The position numbers were made by a program, and so were the translations under genes. DNA of 64,000 nucleotides from an uncultured Curtobacterium sp. (GTDB taxonomy: Bacteria; Actinomycetota; Actinomycetes; Actinomycetales; Microbacteriaceae). The notes beneath the pieces were generated by a model, which searched no databases, was not told the DNA's origin, and saw only the letters and a program-made list of their open reading frames with translations. Positions 1 through 7,359 of the stretch are shown in pieces (position 1 is the first letter of the stretch; every line of letters begins with the position of its first letter). Location: positions 22,768-86,767 of the forward strand of contig CAJYUW010000001.1 of assembly GCA_913778205.1 (NCBI GenBank). The letters run 5' to 3'.

Positions 1-1271
1 CCTTCGTCCGTCGATCCGTGCTGCCCTCGGGCGTGCGGGTCCTGACCGAGTCGGTGCCCGGGGCCTCGTCGACGAGCATCGGGTTCTGGGTCGGCGTCGG
101 TTCGCGGGACGAGCGTGAGGGGCAGTTCGGCTCGACGCACTTCCTCGAGCACCTCCTCTTCAAGGGCACGGGACGTCGCAGTGCGCTCGACATCGCCATC
201 GCGTTCGACTCCGTCGGCGGCGAGCACAACGCGGCGACCGCGAAGGAGTACACCTGCTACTACGCACGGGTGCGGGACGCCGACGTCCCGATGGCCGTGC
301 AGGTCATCGGCGACATGGTGACCGGCTCCGTCCTCGACCCCGAGGCGTTCGACGTCGAGCGCGGCGTCATCCTCGAGGAGCTCGCGATGGCGGCGGACGA
401 CCCCGCCGACGTCGCGGGTGAGGCCTTCTTCGCCGCGGCCTTCGACGGGCACCCGCTCGGACGCCCGATCGGCGGGACCCCGGACAGCATCCGCGCCGTC
501 CAGCGCGACGAGGTGCTGGCGCACTACCGCGAGCACTACGCACCGAACGGCATCGTGGTGACCGCGGCCGGCGCCGTCGACCACGACCGCTTCCGGGCGC
601 TCGTCGACTCGGTGTTCCAGGGCGCGGAGCGATCGGCACCGCTCGCCCGCCGCACCCCGCAGCCCGTCGCCGACCCCGCGGTCCCGAAGCTGACCGTGAC
701 CCACCGTCCCACCGAGCAGGTCAGCATGCTGCGCGGGTCGCAGGGGCTCGACCTCCGCGACGAACGCCGCCCGACGTTGAGCGTCCTCAACGCGGTGCTC
801 GGCGGCGGCATGAGCTCCCGGCTCTTCCAGGAGGTCCGCGAGCGCCGCGGGCTCGCCTACGCGGTCTCCTCCTTCGCGCCGGCCTACCTCGACAACGGTG
901 CCTTCGGCGTCTACGCGGGCTGCGCGCCCGACAACGTCGCCGGCGTCGTGGAGATCATCGACCAGGAGTTCGCCCGCATGGTCGCGGACGGCATCACGGA
1001 CGACGAGCTCCGACGCGCGAAGGGCCAGATCGAGGGGGCGCTGACGCTCTCGCTCGAGGACTCGGACGCCCGCATGACCCGGCTCGGGCGCTCCGAGCTC
1101 GGCACCGGCGAGTACACCGACCTCGCCACGGCCCTCGAGCGCGTCGACCGGGTGACCCGGGTGGACGTGCAGGAGCTCGCCGCGGACCTGCTGAACCGGC
1201 CGATGATCACCTCGGTCGTCGGCGCGGTGCGGCAGGAGGACCTCGAGACGGCGATCGACGCAAGGGGGTGA
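1..1271 (+). CDS. M16 family zinc metallopeptidase (5' end cut by window)
   Basis: Peptidase of the M16 (insulinase/processing protease) family, probably cytosolic. The reading frame is open back to the first base of the window, so the true start lies upstream; the GTG at 18 is internal. The inverted zinc motif HFLEH lies about 40 residues after that GTG, and the later VILEEL segment carries the usual third zinc ligand. The C-terminal half has the family's second domain, including GGGMSSRLFQEVRERRGLAY. Length of at least 422 residues fits a single M16 subunit. In actinobacteria this gene usually follows pnp, which would lie just outside the window. It ends 8 bp before the phosphatase start. 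Confidence 0.93.
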   Translation, partial: FVRRSVLPSGVRVLTESVPGASSTSIGFWVGVGSRDEREGQFGSTHFLEHLLFKGTGRRSALDIAIAFDSVGGEHNAATAKEYTCYYARVRDADVPMAVQVIGDMVTGSVLDPEAFDVERGVILEELAMAADDPADVAGEAFFAAAFDGHPLGRPIGGTPDSIRAVQRDEVLAHYREHYAPNGIVVTAAGAVDHDRFRALVDSVFQGAERSAPLARRTPQPVADPAVPKLTVTHRPTEQVSMLRGSQGLDLRDERRPTLSVLNAVLGGGMSSRLFQEVRERRGLAYAVSSFAPAYLDNGAFGVYAGCAPDNVAGVVEIIDQEFARMVADGITDDELRRAKGQIEGALTLSLEDSDARMTRLGRSELGTGEYTDLATALERVDRVTRVDVQELAADLLNRPMITSVVGAVRQEDLETAIDARG

Positions 1272-1279
1272 ACACCGAC

Positions 1280-1882
1280 ATGTCGCACTACCTGTACCTG
1301 GTCCGGCACGGCGAGCACCAGGACGCGGAGCACGGTCTCCGCGACGGCAGGCTCTCCGAGCGCGGGAAGCGCCAGGCGATGCTCGTCGCCGACCGGCTCG
1401 GTGGCGTGCCGTTCGACGGCGTGTACCACTCGCCCCTCGACGCCCCGAGCGAGACCGCGGCGTTCATCGCGCAGCGCCTCCCGTCGATGCAGCCCGAGCC
1501 CTCGACGCTCCTCTTCGACTGCATCCCGTCCGGTCCGACCCCCGACATGCCGCACGGCTACCGCGGCTGGTACGGCGGCATCACCGAGGAGGAGATCGTC
1601 GCCGGTCAGGCACAGATGGGCGACGCCGTCGCGGAGTGGTTCACCCCGGCCCGCGAGGACCGGCACGACCTCCTCATCACGCACAACGCCGTGATCGGCT
1701 GGTTCGTGCGCGAGGCGTTCCAGGCCCCGGAGTGGCGCTGGATGGGGACGAACGTCGCGCACACGGCGCTCACGATCATCCGGATCCGCTCCGCGAAGCC
1801 CGCAGAGGTCGTGACGCTCAACGACCTGGCGCACCTGCCCGTCGAGCTACGGACCGGGCTGCCGGTCGGCCAGCCCGTCTGA
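1280..1882 (+). CDS. Histidine phosphatase family protein (phosphoglycerate mutase-like)
   Basis: Branch-2 type histidine phosphatase of 200 residues. The catalytic signature LVRHGEHQ is at the very N-terminus and the second catalytic histidine is probably in LLITHNAVIGW. The substrate cannot be read from sequence. I chose ATG 1280 because the motif then starts eight residues in and an AAGGGGG-like ribosome site lies about 12 bp upstream. A GTG at 1268 would overlap the peptidase stop and add four residues. It is probably co-transcribed with the M16 peptidase and ends before a convergent acetyltransferase gene. Confidence 0.85.
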   Translation: MSHYLYLVRHGEHQDAEHGLRDGRLSERGKRQAMLVADRLGGVPFDGVYHSPLDAPSETAAFIAQRLPSMQPEPSTLLFDCIPSGPTPDMPHGYRGWYGGITEEEIVAGQAQMGDAVAEWFTPAREDRHDLLITHNAVIGWFVREAFQAPEWRWMGTNVAHTALTIIRIRSAKPAEVVTLNDLAHLPVELRTGLPVGQPV

Positions 1883-1922
1883 CCGGGAGCCGCGGGTCCG
1901 CAACCGGGAGGCCCGGATCGGC

Positions 1923-2414
1923 TCAGCGCACCGGCTTGCGGTACCAGGCGGTCGCGTTCGGGTTCTCGTTGAACGCGGCGACGCGCTGGTAGCCCCGGCT
2001 CCGGTACATGGCCCCGGCCGCGACGAGCGAGTCGTTCGTGTCGAGCACGACGGCGGTGGCCCCGAGCTCGACGGCCCGGCGCTCCAGGCGGTCCATCACC
2101 GCGGTGGCGACCCCGCGACCGCGACCGGCCGGCGCGACGAACACGTGCTTGACCTCGAACCGGACGTCGGCGGACCCGTCGGCCGCCTCCCCGTCGGGGA
2201 TCCGTCGCAGCCCGCCGCAGCCGACCGGGAGGCCGTCGTCGTAGGCGACCACGAACACGCCGTTCGGCGACGTGAACTCCGCAGCCGGCGTGCGCTTCCG
2301 CGCGTACGTGCCCTGGACGGTCGGGAACGTGCGCTCCCGCTCGTCGAGGTAGGCGTCGAGCAGCGCGTCGACCTCGGGCAGGTCGGCGGGGACGGTCCTG
2401 ACGTCGAGCGGCAT
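1923..2414 (-). CDS. GNAT family N-acetyltransferase
   Basis: A 163-residue single-domain GNAT fold protein. The acetyl-CoA pyrophosphate loop is visible as VAPAGRGRGVATAVMDRL (about residues 92-109), followed by the usual region VVLDTNDSLVAAGAMYRSRGYQ and an aromatic-rich C-terminus. The acceptor substrate is unknown. The start codon is only 23 bp from the divergent dapB start, and its likely -10 (TAGGAT read on the minus strand, 2421-2426) ends 6 bases before the ATG. It should therefore be translated from a leaderless mRNA. Confidence 0.88.
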   Translation of the reverse strand: MPLDVRTVPADLPEVDALLDAYLDERERTFPTVQGTYARKRTPAAEFTSPNGVFVVAYDDGLPVGCGGLRRIPDGEAADGSADVRFEVKHVFVAPAGRGRGVATAVMDRLERRAVELGATAVVLDTNDSLVAAGAMYRSRGYQRVAAFNENPNATAWYRKPVR

Positions 2415-2420
2415 GCCCCG

Positions 2421-2430
2421 ATCCTAGGAT
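2421..2430. promoter_or_regulatory. Overlapping divergent -10 hexamers in palindrome ATCCTAGGAT
   Basis: The 10-bp palindrome contains TAGGAT on both strands. The plus copy (2425-2430) ends 7 bases before dapB ATG 2438; the minus copy (2421-2426) ends 6 bases before the acetyltransferase ATG at 2414. Two bases are shared, so RNA polymerase could occupy only one direction at a time. Both mRNAs are predicted to be leaderless. Confidence 0.7.
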
Positions 2431-2437
2431 GGAGGGC

Positions 2438-3184
2438 ATGGTCACTCCCGTCGCCGTCGTCGGCGCCACCGGTCGACTCGGGGCCCTCGTGGCCGCCGTG
2501 GTCGAGGAACTGCCGGACTTCGAGCTCGTCGCGCGGCTGTCGTCGAAGGACGGCGCGCACGAGGCCCCGCCGTCGGTGTTCGCGGGGGCGGGACTCGTGG
2601 TGGACGTGACGGTCCCGGCGCTCAGCCCCGCGATCGTGGAGAACGCGCTCGCGAGCGGCGCGAACGTGCTGGTGGGGACGTCCGGCTGGTCGCAGGACCG
2701 GCTCGCGAAGCTCCGCGCCGGTCTCGAGGCCCGGCCCGACCGGGGCGTCCTCGTCGTGCCGAACTTCTCGATCGGGTCCGTGCTCGGCACCCACCTGGCG
2801 ACGATCGCGGCGCCGTGGTTCCCCTCGGTCGAGATCGTCGAGACGCACCACGCCGGCAAGGTCGACTCCCCGTCCGGCACCGCCGTGCGCACCGCGGAGC
2901 TCGTCGCGGACGCCCGGCGCGAGGTCGGCCCCGTCGACGCGCCGCACGTCGACCAGCGGGCCCGCGGGCAGCAGGTCGCGAGCATCCCGATCCACTCCCT
3001 GCGTCTGCCGGGCGTGAAGGCGGTGCAGGACGTCCTGCTCAGCGGACCGGGCGAGACCCTGACGATCCGACACGACACGAACGACGACGTCGCCTACGTC
3101 GCGGGCATCCGCGCGGCGCTGGGATCGGTGGGGTCGATGCGCGGCCTGACGGTCGGGCTCGGCAGCGTCCTCGGCATCGGCTGA
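2438..3184 (+). CDS. dapB: 4-hydroxy-tetrahydrodipicolinate reductase
   Basis: NAD(P)H-dependent reductase of the diaminopimelate/lysine pathway, 248 residues, cytosolic. The N-terminal Rossmann motif VGATGRLG and the family signature HHAGKVDSPSGTA (catalytic His pair and Lys) are present. The N-terminal part is slightly shorter than in Escherichia coli DapB, as in other actinobacterial forms. Start ATG 2438 is preferred because it lies 7 bases after TAGGAT; an in-frame ATG at 2429 would fall inside that hexamer. dapA (6335) and dapF (19158) are elsewhere in the window, so the pathway genes are scattered. Confidence 0.96.
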   Translation: MVTPVAVVGATGRLGALVAAVVEELPDFELVARLSSKDGAHEAPPSVFAGAGLVVDVTVPALSPAIVENALASGANVLVGTSGWSQDRLAKLRAGLEARPDRGVLVVPNFSIGSVLGTHLATIAAPWFPSVEIVETHHAGKVDSPSGTAVRTAELVADARREVGPVDAPHVDQRARGQQVASIPIHSLRLPGVKAVQDVLLSGPGETLTIRHDTNDDVAYVAGIRAALGSVGSMRGLTVGLGSVLGIG

Positions 3185-3192
3185 GGCGCGCC

Positions 3193-3645
3193 GTGCGTTC
3201 CGTGCTGCGGTCACCGTTCTGGGGCGCCGCGCTCATGGCGGTGCTCCTCGTCCTGTACATCGTCCTCGTCGGGCAGCGCGCGGTCGCGTTCATCGCCACC
3301 GGCCTCCCGATCGGCATCGGCATCGGCGTGGCGCTGTTCGTCGTCGCGGTGATCGGCGCCGTCCTGCTCGTCCTCGAACTGCGCTTCGGGTTCCGCATCA
3401 CCCGGCTGGGGGCACGGCTGGAACGCGAGGGCGGCGCCCCGGACGACGTGGTCGACGCGCGGCCCTCCGGCCGACCCACGCGCGAGGCCGCCGACGCACT
3501 CTTCCCGCGCTTCCGGGACGCGGTCGAGCAGGACCCCTCGGACTGGCGCGGCTGGTACCGGCTCGGCGTCGTCTACGACGCGGCGGGTGACCGCAAGCGT
3601 GCCCGGGCCGCGATGCGCGAAGCGCTCACCAGGGCGCGGCGATGA
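3193..3645 (+). CDS. Small membrane protein with C-terminal tetratricopeptide-like helix pair
   Basis: Protein of about 150 residues with no assigned function. Two hydrophobic segments (roughly residues 10-28 and 35-60) are followed by a charged linker and a C-terminal part, DWRGWYRLGVVYDAAGDRKR, which resembles one TPR repeat. The start is uncertain: GTG 3193 lies 8 bp after the dapB stop and gives a full first membrane segment. It is probably translated from the dapB transcript. A strong hairpin follows immediately. Confidence 0.75.
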   Translation: MRSVLRSPFWGAALMAVLLVLYIVLVGQRAVAFIATGLPIGIGIGVALFVVAVIGAVLLVLELRFGFRITRLGARLEREGGAPDDVVDARPSGRPTREAADALFPRFRDAVEQDPSDWRGWYRLGVVYDAAGDRKRARAAMREALTRARR

Positions 3646-3646
3646 C

Positions 3647-3688
3647 GGACGGGAGGCCCGTGGCGGGTCCGCCACGGGCCTCCCGTCC
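3647..3688. terminator. Bidirectional terminator-like hairpin
   Basis: Near-perfect stem GGACGGGAGGCCCGTGGCG pairing with its complement across a 4-base loop, between two convergent genes (stops at 3645 and 3703). There is no T-run, as is common in high-GC actinobacteria. The arms carry the GGGAGGC/GCCTCCC core that recurs across the window. Confidence 0.75.
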
Positions 3689-3702
3689 GTCCCGCACCGC
3701 GT

Positions 3703-4623
3703 TCAGAAGGCCGCGTCGACCGCGTCCTCGGCACGCGTGTACCGGAACGTGTACCCGCTCTCGGTGAGCTTCCGCGGCACCATCTGCTGGTTCGACAGCA
3801 GCATCTCGTCGGCGGCCTCGCGGAGCAGCAGCCGGAGCGCGAACGCGGGCACGCTGAACAGGTAGGGGCGGTGCAGGTCGTCGGCCACGCGGTGCGTGAT
3901 CCGGTCCGCCACCGCCGGCTCCGGGCCCGCGAGGTTCACCGGGCCGGACACCGACGCGGCGTCGGGGCTGGTGGCGAGGTGCACGATGGCCCCGACCTCG
4001 TCCTCGAGGGCGATCCACGGCCAGTACTGCCCGCCGGTCCCGAGCTTGCCGCCGAGGCCGGACTTCGTCAGCGGCACGAGCGGTGCGAGCGCACCGCCGC
4101 CCTGGCCCACGACGATCCCGGTGCGGAGCGTGACCACGCGGACGCCGTCGGGCGCGGCGTTCGCCGCGGACTCCCACGCGGTGCAGACCTCGGCGAGGAA
4201 GCCGGTCCCTGCCGCTGCGTCGTCGTCGAGGACGTCTGCCGGCCGGTCGCCGTACACACCCGAGGCGGAGCCGGACAGGAACAGTGCGGGCGGGTTGGCC
4301 GCGTGCCGCATCGCCTCGACGAGGGTCTCGGTGGCGGACACCCGGGAGCGGAGGATCTCCTGCTTGTAGGCCTGGGTCCACGGCAGCTTGCCGATGTTCG
4401 CCCCCGCGAGGTTGACCACGACGTCGGCGCCGTCGATGACCGCCGGGTCGAGCGGTCGGGAGCCCGGCGCCCACCGGAACTCGGCGGGGGAGCGCGGCTC
4501 GCGACGGACGAGCGTGGAGACGCGGTGGCCCGCCTGGCGGAGCGCGTGGACGAGCGGCGTCCCGATGAAGCCGGACGCGCCGGCGACCACGATCGAGAGG
4601 GGCTGGGGGGTCGTGTCGGGCAT
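3703..4623 (-). CDS. TIGR01777-type NAD-dependent epimerase/dehydratase
   Basis: Protein of 306 residues of the extended SDR family often annotated as cell-division inhibitor SulA-like/YfcH. N-terminal Rossmann motif [14 protein letters not shown], then the diagnostic GANIG segment, GSASGVYGD, and a C-terminal DUF1731-like tail with [17 protein letters not shown]. Cofactor binding is clear but the physiological substrate is not known for the family. Start ATG 4623 is chosen because TAGCGT (4631-4636, minus strand) ends 7 bases upstream, a leaderless arrangement. It is divergent from thyA. Confidence 0.9.
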   Translation of the reverse strand: MPDTTPQPLSIVVAGASGFIGTPLVHALRQAGHRVSTLVRREPRSPAEFRWAPGSRPLDPAVIDGADVVVNLAGANIGKLPWTQAYKQEILRSRVSATETLVEAMRHAANPPALFLSGSASGVYGDRPADVLDDDAAAGTGFLAEVCTAWESAANAAPDGVRVVTLRTGIVVGQGGGALAPLVPLTKSGLGGKLGTGGQYWPWIALEDEVGAIVHLATSPDAASVSGPVNLAGPEPAVADRITHRVADDLHRPYLFSVPAFALRLLLREAADEMLLSNQQMVPRKLTESGYTFRYTRAEDAVDAAF

Positions 4624-4630
4624 GCGCACC

Positions 4631-4636
4631 ACGCTA
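4631..4636 (-). promoter_or_regulatory. Leaderless -10 for TIGR01777 gene
   Basis: TAGCGT on the minus strand ends 7 bases before ATG 4623. Confidence 0.55.
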
Positions 4637-4700
4637 CTCAGCGGCCGGGAGGCTCGGCCCGGGTGGCGCCTGTGAGGTCGCCGATGCAGATCGTCCCGTC

Positions 4701-4706
4701 TACGCT
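4701..4706 (+). promoter_or_regulatory. Leaderless -10 for thyA
   Basis: TACGCT ends 7 bases before GTG 4714; no ribosome binding site precedes that start. Confidence 0.6.
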
Positions 4707-4713
4707 CGGGTGC

Positions 4714-5541
4714 GTGACCGACGCGACCGTGCAGCCCGACCCGACCGTCCCCACCCCCTACGAGGACCTGCTGCGCCGCGTGCTCGAGGAGGGCACCCCG
4801 AAGGGCGACCGCACCGGCACCGGCACGCGCAGCATCTTCGGCGCCCAGCTCCGGTACGACCTGTCGCAGGGCTTCCCGCTCGTCTCGACCAAGCGCGTCC
4901 ACGTGAAGTCCGTCGCGTACGAGCTGCTGTGGTTCCTCCGGGGCGACGGCAACGCCCGTTGGCTGCAGGAGCACGGCGTCCGGATCTGGAACGAGTGGGC
5001 GGGCGAGGACGGCGACCTCGGCCCGGTCTACGGCGTGCAGTGGCGCTCCTGGCCGACCCCGTCGGGCGAGCACGTCGACCAGATCGCGCAGGTCATCGAG
5101 CAGATCCGCAACGACCCCGACTCCCGCCGGCTCATCGTGTCCGCGTGGAACGTGGCCGACGTGCCGGACATGGCGCTCGCCCCCTGCCACGCGTTCTTCC
5201 AGTTCTACGTCGTCGACGGCAAGCTCTCGTGCCAGCTCTACCAGCGGAGCGCGGACATGTTCCTCGGGGTCCCGTTCAACATCGCCTCGTACGCGTTGCT
5301 CACGCACATGATCGCCGCGCAGACCGGGCTCGAGGTCGGCGACTTCGTGTGGACCGGCGGTGACTGCCACGTGTACGACAACCACGTCGAGCAGGTCCGC
5401 GAGCAGCTCACCCGGACGCCGTACCCGATGCCGACGCTGCGTCTCGCGCCGCGGGACTCGATCGACGACTACGTGTACGAGGACATCGAGGTCGTCGGGT
5501 ACCACCACCACCCCGCGATCCGGGCCGCGGTCGCCGTCTGA
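4714..5541 (+). CDS. thyA: Thymidylate synthase
   Basis: Folate-dependent thymidylate synthase, 275 residues, making dTMP from dUMP with methylene-tetrahydrofolate. The catalytic cysteine is in [12 protein letters not shown] (about residue 158); RRLIVSAWN and the C-terminal HHHPAIRA segment are also typical. The start GTG 4714 follows a TACGCT hexamer by 7 bases. A long upstream open frame exists but its translation has no family similarity. The stop overlaps the folA start (TGATG), so the two enzymes of the dTMP cycle are translationally coupled. Confidence 0.97.
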   Translation: MTDATVQPDPTVPTPYEDLLRRVLEEGTPKGDRTGTGTRSIFGAQLRYDLSQGFPLVSTKRVHVKSVAYELLWFLRGDGNARWLQEHGVRIWNEWAGEDGDLGPVYGVQWRSWPTPSGEHVDQIAQVIEQIRNDPDSRRLIVSAWNVADVPDMALAPCHAFFQFYVVDGKLSCQLYQRSADMFLGVPFNIASYALLTHMIAAQTGLEVGDFVWTGGDCHVYDNHVEQVREQLTRTPYPMPTLRLAPRDSIDDYVYEDIEVVGYHHHPAIRAAVAV

Positions 5542-6077
5542 TGGCGTCGGTCGACCCGTCCGGCGCCTGGACGGAGCCGGTCCGGGGCGTCGGGATGGTC
5601 TGGGCGCGGTCCCGTTCCGGGGTGATCGGCGCGGACGGCGGGATGCCCTGGCACGTCCCGGAGGACCTCGCGCACTTCCGGCAGGTCACGGGCGACGCCA
5701 CCGTCGTGATGGGCCGGCGGACGTGGGAGTCCCTCCCGCCGCGGTTCCGCCCGCTGCCCGGGCGCCGGAACGTCGTGCTCACGCGCGACGCTGCGTGGGC
5801 GTCCACGGATGATGCTGCCGGGGCCGAGGCGGCGCACGACCTCGCGACCGCGCTCGACACGGACGAGCCCGTGTGGATCATCGGCGGCGGGCAGGTGTAC
5901 GCGGCCGGACTCGCCTTCGCGGACCGGGTGTCCGAGACCGTCATCGACGTCGAGGTCCCCGGCGACACGGTCGCGCCGGAGCTCGGCGCGGGGTGGGCCC
6001 TCGCCGACGAGGGCCCGTGGCAGGAGTCCCGCGTCGACGGCACCCGCTTCCGCTTCCTGGAGTGGCGCCGCGCCTGA
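5541..6077 (+). CDS. folA: Dihydrofolate reductase
   Basis: NADPH-dependent reduction of dihydrofolate, 178 residues. Visible family features: GVIGADGGMPWHVPEDLAHF (substrate site, with the acidic residue in PEDLAHF), VMGRRTWESLP (NADPH site) and IIGGGQVY. It regenerates the folate oxidised by ThyA, whose stop codon shares one base with this start. The N-terminus is about ten residues longer than average. The downstream gap carries a large nested hairpin rather than a simple terminator. Confidence 0.96.
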   Translation: MASVDPSGAWTEPVRGVGMVWARSRSGVIGADGGMPWHVPEDLAHFRQVTGDATVVMGRRTWESLPPRFRPLPGRRNVVLTRDAAWASTDDAAGAEAAHDLATALDTDEPVWIIGGGQVYAAGLAFADRVSETVIDVEVPGDTVAPELGAGWALADEGPWQESRVDGTRFRFLEWRRA

Positions 6078-6156
6078 GCGGCCGCCGCCGCGCGGCCGCG
6101 CGCCCGCGGCGCGCCCGCGGCGCGCTGTGCGCGGCCGCGCGCGGCTGGTGCTGCCC

Positions 6157-6222
6157 TTCGCACAACCAAAGTGCCTCCGAACCGCGGAGGCGCGCGGTGC
6201 GGACCGACTTTGGTTGTGCGAA
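6157..6222. repeat. Nested palindromic element, copy 1
   Basis: Outer arms TTCGCACAACCAAAGT (6157-6172) and its exact complement (6207-6222). Directly inside lies a second hairpin GCCTCCG-AACCG-CGGAGGC (6173-6191). The outer arms are AT-richer than the surroundings. A related element lies at 22928. Confidence 0.85.
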
Positions 6223-6321
6223 CCGCAGCGGCGCACGACCGGGCGGGCACGCCGGGGCCGAGCCGTGCCTCCTGGCCGGCCCACCGTCCGGGCGGACTGC
6301 GGGATCGACGCCCGACCCCGG

Positions 6322-6327
6322 TACGCT
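6322..6327 (+). promoter_or_regulatory. Leaderless -10 for dapA
   Basis: TACGCT ends 7 bases before GTG 6335. Confidence 0.6.
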
Positions 6328-6334
6328 GGACCCC

Positions 6335-7312
6335 GTGTCCACGCGTGAGAATCCCTTCGGCCAGGTCCTCGTCGCCCTCGTGACCCCGTTCACCGCCGAC
6401 GGCGAGGTCGACTGGCCGGGCGTCGAGCAGCACATCGACGACTGCATCACGGCCGGGGCCGACGGCATCGTCGTCACGGGCACCACGGGCGAGACGTCGA
6501 CGCTCACCGACCCGGAGAAGCTCCGCCTGGTCGAGGTCGGCAAGTCCGTCGCAGCGGGCCGGGCGAAGATCATCACCGGCGGCGGCTCGAACGAGACCGC
6601 GCACGCGATCCACCTCTACAAGCAGAGCGAGCAGGCCGGCGCGGACGGCGTCATGATCGTCACGCCGTACTACAACAAGCCGACCCAGGCCGGCGTGCTC
6701 ACCCACTTCCGCATGATCGCGGACGCCACCGACCTGCCGGTGATCCTCTACGACATCCCCGGCCGCACCGGGATCCCGATCACGTACGAGACCATCGTGC
6801 GGGCCTCGCACCACCCGAACATCCTCGCCGTGAAGGACGCCAAGGGCGACTTCGCCGAGGTCTCCCGGGTGCTCAACAACACCGACCTCATGTACTTCTC
6901 GGGCGACGACACGAACGTGCTCCCGCACCTGTCGATCGGCGCCACCGGGCTCATCGGCGTGACCGCGAACATCACGAGCACCCCGTACCGCACGATCGTG
7001 GACGCCGTGAACCGCGGCGACCTCGCGACCGCGACCGCCGAGCACAAGCGCGTCGAGCCGCTCGTCCGCGCCGTCATGACCCACGTGCCCGGTACCGTCG
7101 CGGCGAAGTACATCCTGCACGGGCTCGGCCGCATCGGCAGCCCGCGCGTCCGCCTGCCCCTCGTCGGGCCGGAGGACACCGAGGCGTACGCCATCGAGAC
7201 CTCCCTCGAGGCGGTCCGGGACATCCCCGGCGCCGACTTCTCGAACTTCCGTCCCGACCGCAACGCAGCGGCCGGTGGCGCTCTGCCGAAGGTGCCAGGC
7301 ACCACACGTTAG
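6335..7312 (+). CDS. dapA: 4-hydroxy-tetrahydrodipicolinate synthase
   Basis: Class I aldolase-type TIM barrel, 325 residues, condensing pyruvate with aspartate semialdehyde at the entry to diaminopimelate synthesis. GTTGETSTL, VTPYYNKPTQ (catalytic Tyr) and ILAVKDAKGD (Schiff-base Lys) are all present. The C-terminal tail after the barrel is longer than in Escherichia coli. GTG 6335 is the start because TACGCT precedes it by 7 bases and family similarity begins a few residues in. RNase J follows after 47 bp, the usual actinobacterial neighbour. Confidence 0.96.
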   Translation: MSTRENPFGQVLVALVTPFTADGEVDWPGVEQHIDDCITAGADGIVVTGTTGETSTLTDPEKLRLVEVGKSVAAGRAKIITGGGSNETAHAIHLYKQSEQAGADGVMIVTPYYNKPTQAGVLTHFRMIADATDLPVILYDIPGRTGIPITYETIVRASHHPNILAVKDAKGDFAEVSRVLNNTDLMYFSGDDTNVLPHLSIGATGLIGVTANITSTPYRTIVDAVNRGDLATATAEHKRVEPLVRAVMTHVPGTVAAKYILHGLGRIGSPRVRLPLVGPEDTEAYAIETSLEAVRDIPGADFSNFRPDRNAAAGGALPKVPGTTR

Positions 7313-7359
7313 GAAGACCGCGGCGCACGGGCAGTGCGCCCCACGACAGTCAGGACCGA

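Larger units (their letters stand above)
6078..6334. other. folA-dapA intergenic region
   Basis: No gene is visible. The first 75 bases are alternating G/C low-complexity sequence (GCGCCCGCGGCGC type). A large nested palindrome (6157-6222) follows, and the end holds the dapA -10 hexamer. Confidence 0.7.

Noticed and set aside
18..20. GTG 18 as true start of the M16 peptidase
   Set aside because: The frame continues open to the window edge with sequence typical of the family (VRRSVLPSGVRV), so the start lies upstream.
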